Below, piece after piece: positions 1-8,820 of a stretch of 64,000 bases of DNA. The position numbers and the translations under genes are program-made. The notes beneath the pieces were generated by a model. The model had not been told where the DNA came from and ran no database searches. It saw only the letters and a list, made by a program, of their open reading frames with translations. Source of the stretch: Ruminiclostridium cellobioparum DSM 1351 = ATCC 15832 (lineage in GTDB: Bacteria > Bacillota > Clostridia > Acetivibrionales > DSM-1351); NCBI RefSeq assembly GCF_000621505.1, contig NZ_KK211291.1, forward strand, positions 47,997 to 111,996, given 5' to 3'. Position 1 is the stretch's first letter; each line of letters starts with the position of its first letter.

Positions 1-951
<951 letters not shown>

Positions 952-994
952 CAGGTATTGGCAGCGATAATATGGGTCCAATTTCAATGAGCTA

Positions 995-1246
995 TTGAAA
1001 AATCCTGCATTTATAGATGAATCACAAAAAGCAAAGATAGATTTTGGGGTCGCGTTAATTGGTAAGCTTGTCGAGGCGAGAGAGGTAAAGGGTATTTTCC
1101 AAAAGGAGCTTGCGGAGATGGCTGGACTAAAACAACCTGCTATCGCGCGGTTTGAAAGCATGAAAGCCACTCCGCAAATTGATACGCTCTTTAAAGTACT
1201 TTGCCCATTAGGGTATACAATCGTTATTGTACCCGACGATTCCTAA
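995..1246 (+). CDS. XRE-family antitoxin-like DNA-binding protein, probably 5'-truncated
   Basis: Encodes 83 residues from TTG. The middle (KGIFQKELAEMAGLKQPAIA) is a good helix-turn-helix of the Cro/CI type, and the layout resembles HigA-type antitoxins, which usually begin with an ELLKDPEF-like segment. That segment is present here as FNELLKNPAF, but reading upstream the frame meets a stop at 968-970, with no ATG and no ribosome site before the TTG. No toxin gene lies on either side. The best reading is an orphan antitoxin remnant whose original N-terminus was lost; weak translation from the TTG cannot be excluded. Confidence 0.5.
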   Translation: MKNPAFIDESQKAKIDFGVALIGKLVEAREVKGIFQKELAEMAGLKQPAIARFESMKATPQIDTLFKVLCPLGYTIVIVPDDS

Positions 1247-1296
1247 AATACGGAAATACAACTTTAAGCGGTATCCAGGTATGACAAGAAAAAAGA

Positions 1297-1333
1297 TAGG
1301 AGGCAACATCAGAAAAATGTTGCCCCCTATTTT
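1297..1333. terminator. Bidirectional intrinsic terminator
   Basis: Stem 1297-1309 pairs with 1317-1329 (13 positions, one mismatch) around a 7-base loop. Four T follow on the plus strand, and a run of six A precedes the stem, giving a U-tract for minus-strand transcripts. It can end the antitoxin-like gene from the left and the ABC-importer operon from the right. Confidence 0.75.
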
Positions 1334-1500
1334 CACAGGCTTATCAAGCTGCAAAATAGTTAATGCCCATCACATTTACTCAACTAGTCTGTAATAAGTA
1401 TAATAAATACTTCACTTTCTCGAATTTGACTGATAGATGATGATATACGCAAATTATCAAGTAGTATGGCTAATGTCTTAAATTTTCTTGTTACCACATT

Positions 1501-1537
1501 GAAAAAGCCGCGCCCAGCGCCGTTTATGGTGCCGGGC
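1501..1537 (-). terminator. Terminator-like hairpin after the importer/peptidase operon
   Basis: On the minus strand, bases 1537-1528 pair with 1521-1512: a 10-bp GC-rich stem with one G-T pair and one mismatch, and a 6-base loop. A CTTTTTC tract follows five bases later. It lies about 40 bases after the stop of the peptidase E-like gene. A 63-codon minus ORF (1384-1575) runs through it and is therefore unlikely to be real. Confidence 0.55.
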
Positions 1538-1575
1538 ATGTCTATTAAGTTAAAGACGTTATAATATAGCAACAT

Positions 1576-2130
1576 CTATTCGACGACCTTATATCTATCA
1601 CCAAAGATTAATACGGCAGTTTCTCCCGTTAATTCAATTTGTGGATTTTGAGAGACATCAATTAATCCGCACTGTGTACCGCTGGACATATGCACTTTCA
1701 AGGTACAATTAATAAATCCGAGGTTATCCGGCAAGTTATTTGTTGCGGCTACGCTTCCGGCGCTGACCCCAACGTAGACTCCGCCGTTATCGACATATTG
1801 TTTCAGCGATTTATCAAAATCTGTATCATTAATTCTCTCCAAGAGATATTTTGTGCTCCCACCAGTAAAGTAGACTGCATCATGCTCGGATAGTTCTTCA
1901 ACATCCATATTGCAATGCAGGTCAAATACCTTAATGTTTTCCGGCAGAATACCAATTTTCAACAAGTCGTTCATACATTTTGGAAGGACGGCTATTGCAT
2001 CTGGGTCAATAGCGGCTGTCGGAATAAAGAGTGCTTTAATCTCTTCCGGCTTTTTTCCAATAAGATTTAAAAAAATGTTTTGTAGGTTTTTGGTTTCAAA
2101 GCCGGATGATGTTAGCAAAATCTTCCTCAT
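1576..2130 (-). CDS. Peptidase E-like (family S51) serine peptidase
   Basis: About 184 residues. The nucleophile elbow is clear as GVSAGSVAA, with the catalytic serine in G-x-S-A-G-S, preceded by the AVYFTGGST strand typical of S51 (PepE/cyanophycinase-like) proteins. PepE cleaves Asp-X dipeptides in the cytoplasm; the substrate here is inferred only. The ATG at 2130 is preferred because AAGGACG lies 6-10 bases before it; an in-frame ATG six codons earlier (2148) has no such site. It starts 47 bases after the substrate-binding protein gene and ends before the terminator, so it probably closes the amino-acid importer operon, where it could process imported dipeptides or amino-acid derivatives. 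The family usually has about 200-230 residues, so this one is slightly short at the C-terminus. Confidence 0.8.
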   Translation of the reverse strand: MRKILLTSSGFETKNLQNIFLNLIGKKPEEIKALFIPTAAIDPDAIAVLPKCMNDLLKIGILPENIKVFDLHCNMDVEELSEHDAVYFTGGSTKYLLERINDTDFDKSLKQYVDNGGVYVGVSAGSVAATNNLPDNLGFINCTLKVHMSSGTQCGLIDVSQNPQIELTGETAVLIFGDRYKVVE

Positions 2131-2177
2131 TTTTATCGTCCTTTCCATTTAATTATTTTACAATTATAACAGAAAAA

Positions 2178-3077
2178 TTATTTCTCCACAACGCCGCTCT
2201 CAACCACAAGACTGTCGGGGTCAACTGCATCTCCGTAAACAGGGGCAAGTGTCTCTTCGAAATTCTTGTGGAAAAAGTTTTCCTTACCTAAGGTTTTAAT
2301 CTCATCATTGAGCCAGTTGAGCAGCCCGGTATTGCCCTTTTGAACAGCCGGAGCAATGGTATCAAGAGATCCGAGACTTTCTATTCCAACTTTAAAGCCT
2401 TTATTCTGCAAAGCCCATGCAAGAACTTCGGTATTATCTGTTGAAAAAGCATCTCCTCGTCCATCTAAAAGTGCATTATAGGTTTCGGTATATTGATCAA
2501 ACTTAAGCAATTTTACTTCCGGATGATTTTTGGTAAAATAGGTTTCGGCAGTGGTTCCTTTGGCAACGATCAGAGTTTTGCCATTAAGCTGGGCTACATC
2601 AGTGATCAGTGACTTGTCGGGGCTGACAACTCCAAGTGCCACCTTCATATACGGAAGTGCAAAATCTACCGATTGAGCTCTCTCTTCATTAACTGTAAAA
2701 TTTGCAAGAATAATATCTACTTTGCCGGTTTTCAGGTACTCTACACGGCTGGCAGGTTCAACCGATACAAATTCCACGTTTACTCCCAAGTCCTTACCTA
2801 TACGGTTTGCAAAATAAACGTCATAACCCTGGTACGCTCCTTTTTCATCTACATAACCAAATGGAGCCTTATCACTGAATACACCGATGATGACTTTACC
2901 GCTTGATTTTATATCTTCCAGTGATCTGGCGGTGCCGGCAGCCGTATTGCCTGCTGAAGAAGTCTTTGCGGCCGATGAATCGGTACTTGAAGAGCCGACG
3001 GCTCCGCAGCCTGCAAAAAGTGTAATTGCAAGAATCAGCACTAGAGCTGATGATAAAATTCTTTTTGATTTTTTCAT
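2178..3077 (-). CDS. Polar amino-acid ABC transporter substrate-binding lipoprotein
   Basis: 299 residues. The N-terminus has a lysine-rich start, a hydrophobic stretch and the lipobox LFAGCG, so it should be a lipid-anchored protein on the outer face of the membrane. A Ser/Ala/Thr linker follows, then a family 3 (PF00497) domain starting near IKSSGKVIIGVFSDKAPFGYVDEKGAYQGYDV, with VSVEPASRVEYLKTGKVDIILAN and a type II periplasmic-binding fold. This family binds Glu, Gln, His, Cys or other polar amino acids; the ligand cannot be read from sequence. GAGGG lies seven bases before the ATG. It is the fourth gene of a minus-strand importer operon. Confidence 0.93.
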   Translation of the reverse strand: MKKSKRILSSALVLILAITLFAGCGAVGSSSTDSSAAKTSSAGNTAAGTARSLEDIKSSGKVIIGVFSDKAPFGYVDEKGAYQGYDVYFANRIGKDLGVNVEFVSVEPASRVEYLKTGKVDIILANFTVNEERAQSVDFALPYMKVALGVVSPDKSLITDVAQLNGKTLIVAKGTTAETYFTKNHPEVKLLKFDQYTETYNALLDGRGDAFSTDNTEVLAWALQNKGFKVGIESLGSLDTIAPAVQKGNTGLLNWLNDEIKTLGKENFFHKNFEETLAPVYGDAVDPDSLVVESGVVEK

Positions 3078-3095
3078 AATAAATCCCTCTTTCTG

Positions 3096-3839
3096 TCAGT
3101 AATTAAATATATTCAAAAACTTGCGCGCACGCTCAGTTTCTGGCTGAGTAAAAAACTCTTCCGGATTTCCAGTCTCCACTATCTCACCGCTGTCAATAAA
3201 TACAATACGGTTTGCAATTGCTCTTGCAAATTGCATTTCATGGGTAACAATAATCATGGTCATGCCGCCCTTTGCCAATTCCAGAACTACATCCAGCACT
3301 TCGCGCACCATTTCGGGGTCCAGCGCGGCAGTTATTTCATCAAACAGCATCATTTCAGGCTCCATCATCAGGGCCCTTACAATAGCCACTCTTTGCTTCT
3401 GACCGCCCGACAACTGGCGGGGATAGGAATTGATTTTATCCTGAAGCCCCACACGTTCCAGCAGCTTTTTTGCAGCAACGGCAGCTTCCAGCTTATTACG
3501 GCCCTGCACTTTTAAAGGGCCAAGCAGTACATTATCCAATACGGTCATGTGGGGAAACAGATCATAGTTTTGAAATACCATGCCTATTTTCTGGCGTATC
3601 TGGCTCCATTGAGTCTTACCGTCGGTGATGGCCTTCCCGTCCAGCAGTATATCTCCTGCCTGAATGGGTTCAAGTCCGTTGATGCATCTGAGGAGAGTGC
3701 TTTTTCCGCAGCCCGAGGGACCTATTATCACCACAACCTCACCCTGGTGAATATCAAGAGAGATATCCTTTAAAACCGCATCATTTCCATATTGCTTTTT
3801 TAAATGCCGGATTTCCAGCACCTTCTGTGTTTGTGCCAT
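3096..3839 (-). CDS. Polar amino-acid ABC transporter ATP-binding protein (GlnQ type)
   Basis: 248 residues from the ATG at 3839, preceded by AGGAGG at 6 bases. Walker A is GPSGCGKST, the Q-loop is VFQNYDLFPHM, the signature is LSGGQKQRV, and Walker B is MMLFDEITAALDPEM, where the usual DEPTSALD has Ile-Thr-Ala (DEITAALD), an uncommon but tolerated change. The H-loop is IVTHEMQFA. It couples ATP hydrolysis to uptake with the two upstream permeases. A reading frame continues upstream to 3890, but that part lies inside the dispersed repeat at 3842-3903 and is not expected to be translated. Confidence 0.93.
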   Translation of the reverse strand: MAQTQKVLEIRHLKKQYGNDAVLKDISLDIHQGEVVVIIGPSGCGKSTLLRCINGLEPIQAGDILLDGKAITDGKTQWSQIRQKIGMVFQNYDLFPHMTVLDNVLLGPLKVQGRNKLEAAVAAKKLLERVGLQDKINSYPRQLSGGQKQRVAIVRALMMEPEMMLFDEITAALDPEMVREVLDVVLELAKGGMTMIIVTHEMQFARAIANRIVFIDSGEIVETGNPEEFFTQPETERARKFLNIFNY

Positions 3840-3841
3840 TG

Positions 3842-3903
3842 TTAACCTCCTAAGCCATGTTATGGCTTTGAGCCGCAAAAGCGGCCACAAAACTGTAATG
3901 AAA
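3842..3903 (-). repeat. Dispersed repeat carrying a Shine-Dalgarno site, copy 1
   Basis: Read on the minus strand, this copy has TTTCATTACAGTTTTGTG, then a GGCCGC/GCGGCT stem, then an AAGCCAT/ATGGCTT stem, and ends in AGGAGGTTAAC, which is the ribosome site of the ABC ATPase gene. Related copies are at 17273-17324 and 43481-43526, in the same orientation relative to the gene they precede. Here it sits between the second permease gene and the ATPase gene, inside an operon. Confidence 0.8.
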
Positions 3904-3932
3904 TATTTTCCACTCCTTATAGCTATAAGACT

Positions 3933-4610
3933 TCAATTCATCCAGCGTTTTTCCAGCCGTCCGGCCAAACGTGAAATGGGGAAGCAAACAATAAAATAAA
4001 GCAGGAAAATAGTTCCGTAAATCCACAGTGCACCCGAGGGTGCAGTATAACGGTTGGCCTCGATGATTTGCTGACCTACCTTCAGAACCTCTACAACACC
4101 GATGAGAACAATCAGGGAAGTGGTCTTGACCATGCGTGTCATCAGGTTTATTGACAAAGGGAGCAGCCTCCGCACCGTCTGGGGAATGATTATATACCTG
4201 TACACCTGCAGATTGGTCAGTCCCAGAGCTGTTCCGCTCTCATACTGGTGTTTTGATATGGAAATAAGGGCACTCCGTACCAGGTCTCCCATTTCAGCGG
4301 TTCCCCATACAACAAAAACAATTATGGCCGACAATTGTCCCGAAAGATTGATGTTAAAAGCTCTGGTCAAACCGAAATAAACCAGGAAAAGCAGCACAAG
4401 CTGGGGCATGATCCGGACAAATTCCAGATAGAGTCTTGTTATCGCTTTTGTCACAGGGTTTTTAAAGGTCATTATTATCCCAAGAAAAATTCCCAATACA
4501 AAGGAAATGGCCACAGAGATAAGAGCTATTTTTACAGTAATCCACAAGCCGCCCAGCAGGCGCAAAAAATTGCTGCCTTCAAAAAGTACTCTAATTCCCA
4601 AATCCTGCAT
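3933..4610 (-). CDS. Polar amino-acid ABC transporter permease (HisM/GlnP type)
   Basis: 225 residues with about five hydrophobic segments, the first at residues 17-45. The EAA-type loop is visible as YESGTALGLTNLQVYRYIIIPQTVRRLLP, which contacts the ATPase. It starts with ATG 20 bases inside the 3' end of the neighbouring permease gene, with GAGGAGG as ribosome site, so the two are translationally coupled and should form the heterodimeric channel. Family PF00528. Confidence 0.92.
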   Translation of the reverse strand: MQDLGIRVLFEGSNFLRLLGGLWITVKIALISVAISFVLGIFLGIIMTFKNPVTKAITRLYLEFVRIMPQLVLLFLVYFGLTRAFNINLSGQLSAIIVFVVWGTAEMGDLVRSALISISKHQYESGTALGLTNLQVYRYIIIPQTVRRLLPLSINLMTRMVKTTSLIVLIGVVEVLKVGQQIIEANRYTAPSGALWIYGTIFLLYFIVCFPISRLAGRLEKRWMN

Positions 4611-5250
4611 AGCGCAGCCTCCTCTCCAGTAATGACGCTATAATTGAAACCGGCAGAAGGATGACGAGATAGGATAAAACCAGCATGAGCAGTGCTTCAT
4701 CGGTTTTGTAGTACAACCCTATTAAATCCTTTGCCACATACATCAGATCGGCAAGTGCCACCACACTGAAAACAGAAGTTTCCTTTATCAGGAAAATAAT
4801 GTTTGCGCAAAAGGCGGGCACTGAGACTGAGATAGCCTGGGGCAGAACAATATACCTGATTATTTGACCATGCTTCAGACCAATGCTGAGTCCTGCCTCC
4901 ACCTGACTTTTTTCCACCGATTCCAATCCGCTCCTGAAAGCCTCGGCCATATAACTGCCGCCGAGAAAGGAAAGGCCAAGTATGGCACAACCCTCGGAAC
5001 TGATTATTATACCCAGCTTGGGAAGGCCGAAGTATAGGAAGAACAGCTGGACCAGTAAAGGCGTATTCCGGGATAATTCAATATAGCCTGATATCAGCTG
5101 TTTCAAAGCAGGTATTTTATAATATTGAATCAAACTGCAGACAAGTCCTGTCACCAGAGAGAAAATGATTCCCCAGAATGCAATCCTCAGCGTAAGTGCG
5201 GCTGCAGTAACATACATAGGTGTGTATTCTGCAATAAAATCAAAATCCAA
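4591..5250 (-). CDS. Polar amino-acid ABC transporter permease, first gene of operon
   Basis: 219 residues with hydrophobic segments throughout. The EAA loop is VEAGLSIGLKHGQIIRYIVLPQAISVSVPAF. The start is TTG at 5250, with AAGGAGC eight bases upstream; no ATG lies nearby in frame. It is the promoter-proximal gene of the minus-strand operon permease-permease-ATPase-binding protein-peptidase E, driven from the promoter at 5349-5377. Confidence 0.92.
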   Translation of the reverse strand: MDFDFIAEYTPMYVTAAALTLRIAFWGIIFSLVTGLVCSLIQYYKIPALKQLISGYIELSRNTPLLVQLFFLYFGLPKLGIIISSEGCAILGLSFLGGSYMAEAFRSGLESVEKSQVEAGLSIGLKHGQIIRYIVLPQAISVSVPAFCANIIFLIKETSVFSVVALADLMYVAKDLIGLYYKTDEALLMLVLSYLVILLPVSIIASLLERRLRYAGFGN

Positions 5251-5348
5251 AATAATATGCTCCTTTCACTATATCAAAATCCGGATATGGCCCTGGCAGT
5301 ACTTTATATAACATATAAATCATACTATTCTTATATGATTACTTTGAT

Positions 5349-5377
5349 ATATTACTATATTTCACTTAAGCTGTCAA
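5349..5377 (-). promoter_or_regulatory. Probable sigma-A promoter of the amino-acid importer operon
   Basis: On the minus strand there is TTGACA (5377-5372), a 17-base spacer, then TAATAT (5354-5349). The leader to the TTG start is roughly 90 bases and very AT rich; no riboswitch or T-box fold was recognised in it. Confidence 0.6.
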
Positions 5378-5493
5378 CAAATTAAAAAATTCAGACATGC
5401 CAATATAAGCCAACGGGAATACCGTGGACTGGAAAGGCTTTGCAGCTGTACATGCAGTTGTATGCTTCAGAAGTAAAATTGGAGATAAAGGTA

Positions 5494-6309
5494 TTACTTT
5501 TTGTAGTTTATTAAGACATCAAAGGTATATCCCTGTTTTTTCAATCCTTCGATAATAGCGGGCAGTGCCTTCACTGTGTATATTTTTGTGGAATCGTCGT
5601 GCATCAGCACGATGAGCCGCTTTTTTCCGCGGGTGTTATGGAGTACATTTTCTGCCATCAGGTTTACTATAAACTTTTCATCTCCATAATTTTTCAAGTT
5701 GGGATCTGTATCCGCAACAGATACATCCCAGTCAAAATACCGGTACCCGTTTTTCTCCAGGATATCCGCTCTTTTTTGAATAATGCTCTTTTTCCTCCCC
5801 AGGGTTCCCCCGGGGAACCTGAACACCATTGTTGTATAGTTGAGCTTTTTATATATAAAATCTTTTGCTTTTAATACATCTTTCTCGAAGTCATCTGCAG
5901 AAGCATATATATGATTGGAATGGGAGTAGGAATGATTTCCAAGCACATGGCCTTCATTGATTATGCGTGCATAAATATCGTCCATATGGCTTTTGGGGAG
6001 TACAAAAAAAGTTGCTTTGATTTCAGCTTTTTTGAGTATGTCTAAAATTGCCACGGTATTATTGGTGGAGGGACCATCGTCAATTGTAACATATGCAATT
6101 TTATTGTCGTATTTTTCTTCCTTTTTTTCCTTTTCTTCGGTTTTACCTGCAAAATCATTTTTGGAGGTTATCTCATTTTTATTTTCGAGCCGAAAAGGTA
6201 CAGTATCAACAGATTCTTTTCGGGGTATATCCTTTACTGGTAAACCACAGCCCGCTGTCAGAAATGCGCATATAAATACAATATATAAAATGCTTGTTTT
6301 GCTTCTCAT
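5494..6309 (-). CDS. Polysaccharide deacetylase lipoprotein (CE4/NodB)
   Basis: 271 residues from ATG at 6309 (AAAGG eight bases before). A lipobox LTAGCG follows a hydrophobic N-terminus, then a charged Lys/Glu linker, then a NodB domain. Motifs seen: TIDDGPS (metal and base Asp, with Ile in place of the usual Phe), HVLGNHSYSHSNH (metal His), FRFPGG, DWDVSVAD and VLMHDDS. CE4 enzymes remove N- or O-acetyl groups from peptidoglycan or other glycans; a membrane-anchored peptidoglycan role is likely but inferred. The set of five motifs is complete. It is transcribed alone, with the palindromic element 6484-6640 upstream. Confidence 0.9.
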   Translation of the reverse strand: MRSKTSILYIVFICAFLTAGCGLPVKDIPRKESVDTVPFRLENKNEITSKNDFAGKTEEKEKKEEKYDNKIAYVTIDDGPSTNNTVAILDILKKAEIKATFFVLPKSHMDDIYARIINEGHVLGNHSYSHSNHIYASADDFEKDVLKAKDFIYKKLNYTTMVFRFPGGTLGRKKSIIQKRADILEKNGYRYFDWDVSVADTDPNLKNYGDEKFIVNLMAENVLHNTRGKKRLIVLMHDDSTKIYTVKALPAIIEGLKKQGYTFDVLINYKK

Positions 6310-6483
6310 AAGGAATCCTTTCGGGACATGTTGCCTATGCTGCCGACAGATATCGGCACATCCTGACACATCCCTGAATTAAACATTTTCATACATTAGT
6401 ATCGCATTGGCCAGCACAATATTATTCATAATTTTCTACTTAAATTAACTTGTTATGCTTTTCGGTTTATTGACTTTTTTATA

Positions 6484-6640
6484 TCAACTGGTAACTTCCG
6501 TACTAACTTCATGAAATAAGGATGCCCCAAAAACAATTACAAAAATTGTTTTTAACCGTGCATCTTATTTCATGAAGTTGTCCTCGCGGACCAGTTGATT
6601 CTAAATAGAGCTGACTGTAAAGCAAAACAAAATTTCAATC
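6484..6640 (-). repeat. Palindromic intergenic element, full copy (minus-strand sense)
   Basis: Nested inverted repeats cover most of the gap between two genes. The outer pair is 6484-6492 with 6590-6598 (9 bp), the middle pair 6505-6525 with 6560-6579 (20 bp with one bulged base), and the inner pair 6529-6538 with 6544-6553. Two small stems near the ends have GNRA-type loops on the minus strand: GTCC-GCGA-GGAC at 6591-6580, and GGAA at 6499-6496 with a one-base bulge in the stem. A tail at 6599-6640 has a second copy near 48545-48585. The element resembles the palindrome at 23311-23583 in plan and in its AACTTCA motif. Confidence 0.75.
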
Positions 6641-6653
6641 AGACACAACCATA

Positions 6654-7583
6654 TTACCCCCCGAGTGCCTGTCCCTGATACATGCCATGCCTGGCCATGT
6701 ATTGAGACAACCCGTTAAGCACATGGCGTTTATGCCCACTCCATTTAGGCGCAATCAAGTGCTTGTGATCGCCGTCTCCGGTCACTCTGTGAATGACCAT
6801 TTCCTGGGGCAGCCGGGTGATGGCTTCTGCCACCCATTTTATATAGGTTGCCTCGTCCAGCAGGGGAAAGGGTTCTTTCTGATACTCTTTATATAAAGGA
6901 CTATCTTCCAATATGTGCAGCATGGCCAGCTTAATGCCGCATACAGGCTGTCCTGACATATAGTCAATGGTTGCCATGAAATCCTCATAAGTCTCACCCA
7001 TGAGTCCGACAATCAGATGAACAATCACCGGAATATCAGCTGAATTTAATTTCAAAACAGCAGCTTCATAAACGGGCAAATCATATCCCCGGTTAAAAAG
7101 CTTTGCTGTTTTTTGATGGATTGTCTGAAGCCCGAGCTCCACCCATAGAGGCTTGATTTTGGAGAGGCGCCCAAGCTCCTCAACCATTCTGCCCGACAGG
7201 CAATCCGGCCTTGTGCCGATGGCAAGGCCCAAAATTCTCTCATCAGCCAGGATTTCTTCATATATGGGCACCAGCCGGTCCACCGGTCCATAAGTGTTGG
7301 AAAAGGCTTGCAGATAGGCAATATAGCCATTTGAACTGCTTTTTGCCGAAACCAGCTCAATTGCCGAGTCAATTTTTTTGTGCATGTCCATCGGCCCTGC
7401 TATGGCAAAATCGCCCGAACCTTTTGCCGAACAGAAGGTGCAGCCGCCGGTGCCCTTTCTGCCGTCTCTGGTAGGACAGGTACAACCAATGTCCAACGAG
7501 ATTTTGTAGGCTTTACGGCCGAAGAGTTGTTGATAATAATGATTGACAGAATAATACGGCTTCTGGTCTGGCCAGAGTTTCAT
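6654..7583 (-). CDS. TIGR01212-type radical SAM protein (YhcC-like)
   Basis: 310 residues from ATG at 7583, chosen because GAGAGGTG lies just before it; the frame extends 17 codons further without a ribosome site. The N-terminal KISLDIGCTCPTRDGRKG followed by CTFCSA gives the C-x(n)-C-x2-C cluster that binds the 4Fe-4S of radical SAM enzymes, in the wide-spaced form typical of the TIGR01212/YhcC family. Further family blocks: YLQAFSNTYGPVDRL, IGTRPDCL, WVELGLQT, HLIVGLMGE. The fold is a partial TIM barrel. The family's reaction is not established to my knowledge, so no substrate is given. It is transcribed alone. Confidence 0.88.
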   Translation of the reverse strand: MKLWPDQKPYYSVNHYYQQLFGRKAYKISLDIGCTCPTRDGRKGTGGCTFCSAKGSGDFAIAGPMDMHKKIDSAIELVSAKSSSNGYIAYLQAFSNTYGPVDRLVPIYEEILADERILGLAIGTRPDCLSGRMVEELGRLSKIKPLWVELGLQTIHQKTAKLFNRGYDLPVYEAAVLKLNSADIPVIVHLIVGLMGETYEDFMATIDYMSGQPVCGIKLAMLHILEDSPLYKEYQKEPFPLLDEATYIKWVAEAITRLPQEMVIHRVTGDGDHKHLIAPKWSGHKRHVLNGLSQYMARHGMYQGQALGG

Positions 7584-7617
7584 ATTGCACCTCTCATGGT
7601 AAAGAATAAAATATAGT

Positions 7618-7634
7618 TTGACGCCTTGTGTCAA
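7618..7634. promoter_or_regulatory. Inverted repeat in the radical SAM gene promoter region
   Basis: TTGAC-N7-GTCAA lies 35-51 bases before the radical SAM start. On the minus strand its first arm is also a TTGACA -35 box, with an AT-rich -10 candidate 15-17 bases on, so a protein bound here would cover the promoter. The binding protein is unknown. Confidence 0.35.
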
Positions 7635-7665
7635 TTAGCTTACCAACTTTGCCAATATAAATCAA

Positions 7666-7690
7666 TACTGATTAGCCGGTACTTCTGTCA
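7666..7690. repeat. Partial end of the palindromic intergenic element
   Basis: CTGATTAGCCGGTACTTCTG closely matches the end of the element copies at 58818 and 23560 (reverse). Only about 25 bases are recognisable, so this may be a decayed end. Confidence 0.4.
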
Positions 7691-7701
7691 TTATGGCATG
7701 T

Positions 7702-7990
7702 TTAACTTGTTTTATCTGCTGTATTGATTTTATTGGTTAGAAATAATGCCGGTATAATAGCAGTCATCATGAAGAGCAGACTTGTAATAAACCCTGCATG
7801 GTAGGCCACGGAGACATTGGCGGCTGCAACTGCCTTTCCGTTCAGCGAGTTGCCTACAACAGTTGCCGGAATGGCCGAACCGAAGGCTGCGCGCGATATG
7901 GAAGAATATGGGTAAGGGGAGCATCTGACCGTTGGTGGCAAATCCGTCCAGAAACAGTGAAATAAATGAGGCGCTGAAATTTTTGGACCA
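7702..7990 (-). pseudogene. C-terminal remnant of an MFS-type efflux permease
   Basis: No intact frame covers this stretch. One frame gives SASFISLFLDGFATNG followed by a shift into another frame that gives AAFGSAIPATVVGNSL and YHAGFITSLLFMMTAIIPAL, ending at a normal stop. This resembles the last two or three helices of 14-helix drug exporters of the EmrB/QacA group. No N-terminal part is present. The TetR gene next to it on the opposite strand is the usual partner of such pumps, so the pair is probably what is left of a TetR-efflux unit. Confidence 0.5.
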
Positions 7991-8053
7991 GAACAGTGCT
8001 TTATTATACTACCTAAAAAAAATAAGAGTCAATGTGTATCTTATTAAGTTTTG

Positions 8054-8062
8054 TGATATAAT
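8054..8062 (+). promoter_or_regulatory. Extended -10 promoter of the TetR gene
   Basis: TGATATAAT is a perfect TGnTATAAT extended -10, with no good -35 box. The start of transcription would be near 8069, and the ribosome site AGGAGAT follows at 8082. Confidence 0.55.
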
Positions 8063-8095
8063 GATTAAAAGTCTTGTAAACAGGAGATAAGTAAA

Positions 8096-8728
8096 ATGAA
8101 AGAACCGGATAAAAATACGCGAAGGCGCGGTGACGTACTGATTGACAATATTTATGATGCCACCATCAGGATTATCAGGGAAGCCGGTTACTCCAATCTT
8201 ACATTCAAGCAAATTGCACAGAATGCCAAAACCAGCAGAACCGTATTGTACCGGCGGTGGACTACAACCTTTGACCTGATCCGGGAGATTATGTTGTATA
8301 AATCCGCGCTTGCATTGGACGGTGAGCTTATTGACAAGATTGAGAATACCGGAAGTCTGCGCAGTGATTTGCTGCGGCTGCTTACACTCTACCAGAGGTT
8401 TTATACCGGGGTCGGTACCGAAGTTATGAATGCCTTCCTGTTTGAGATGAGTCAAAACAGCGAAAAGATGGCTGGTATAAAATCAGGCGAAAAGGGAAAA
8501 AAGATAGCTGATATAAAAGCAGGAGCCATGGAAAAAAACATTCTGGTTATGAAAAAATTGTTAAGGTTGGCCAAAGCACGCGGTGACAAATTAAAAGAGG
8601 TGGATGATATGACACTGCTTTTGCCTTTTGATCTGATCCGTATGGAAAATTTATTCCGTGAGGTGGTGGACACAAAACGGCTGGAATTACTGGTTGATGA
8701 GATATTGCTTCCGGTATTCAAATTGTGA
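8096..8728 (+). CDS. TetR/AcrR-family transcriptional regulator
   Basis: 210 residues. Residues 15-60 form the TetR helix-turn-helix (ATIRIIREAGYSNLTFKQIAQNAKTSRTVLYRRW). The C-terminal ligand domain has no recognisable class. Its start has AGGAGAT about nine bases upstream. The divergent neighbour is a decayed MFS gene, so its natural target may be lost; a role elsewhere is possible. Confidence 0.88.
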   Translation: MKEPDKNTRRRGDVLIDNIYDATIRIIREAGYSNLTFKQIAQNAKTSRTVLYRRWTTTFDLIREIMLYKSALALDGELIDKIENTGSLRSDLLRLLTLYQRFYTGVGTEVMNAFLFEMSQNSEKMAGIKSGEKGKKIADIKAGAMEKNILVMKKLLRLAKARGDKLKEVDDMTLLLPFDLIRMENLFREVVDTKRLELLVDEILLPVFKL

Positions 8729-8820
8729 TATTGAACAGAACTGGAATCTGTATACGGGTTTGTGCGGGAAGAATGAGAATACAAAAAAAGTTCCCCTTGT
8801 GTGATAACAAAGAGTAATTA

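Noticed and set aside
1384-1575. 63-codon minus ORF directly after the peptidase E-like gene
   Set aside because: It has no ribosome site of its own and runs through a terminator-like hairpin at 1501-1537; no family likeness.
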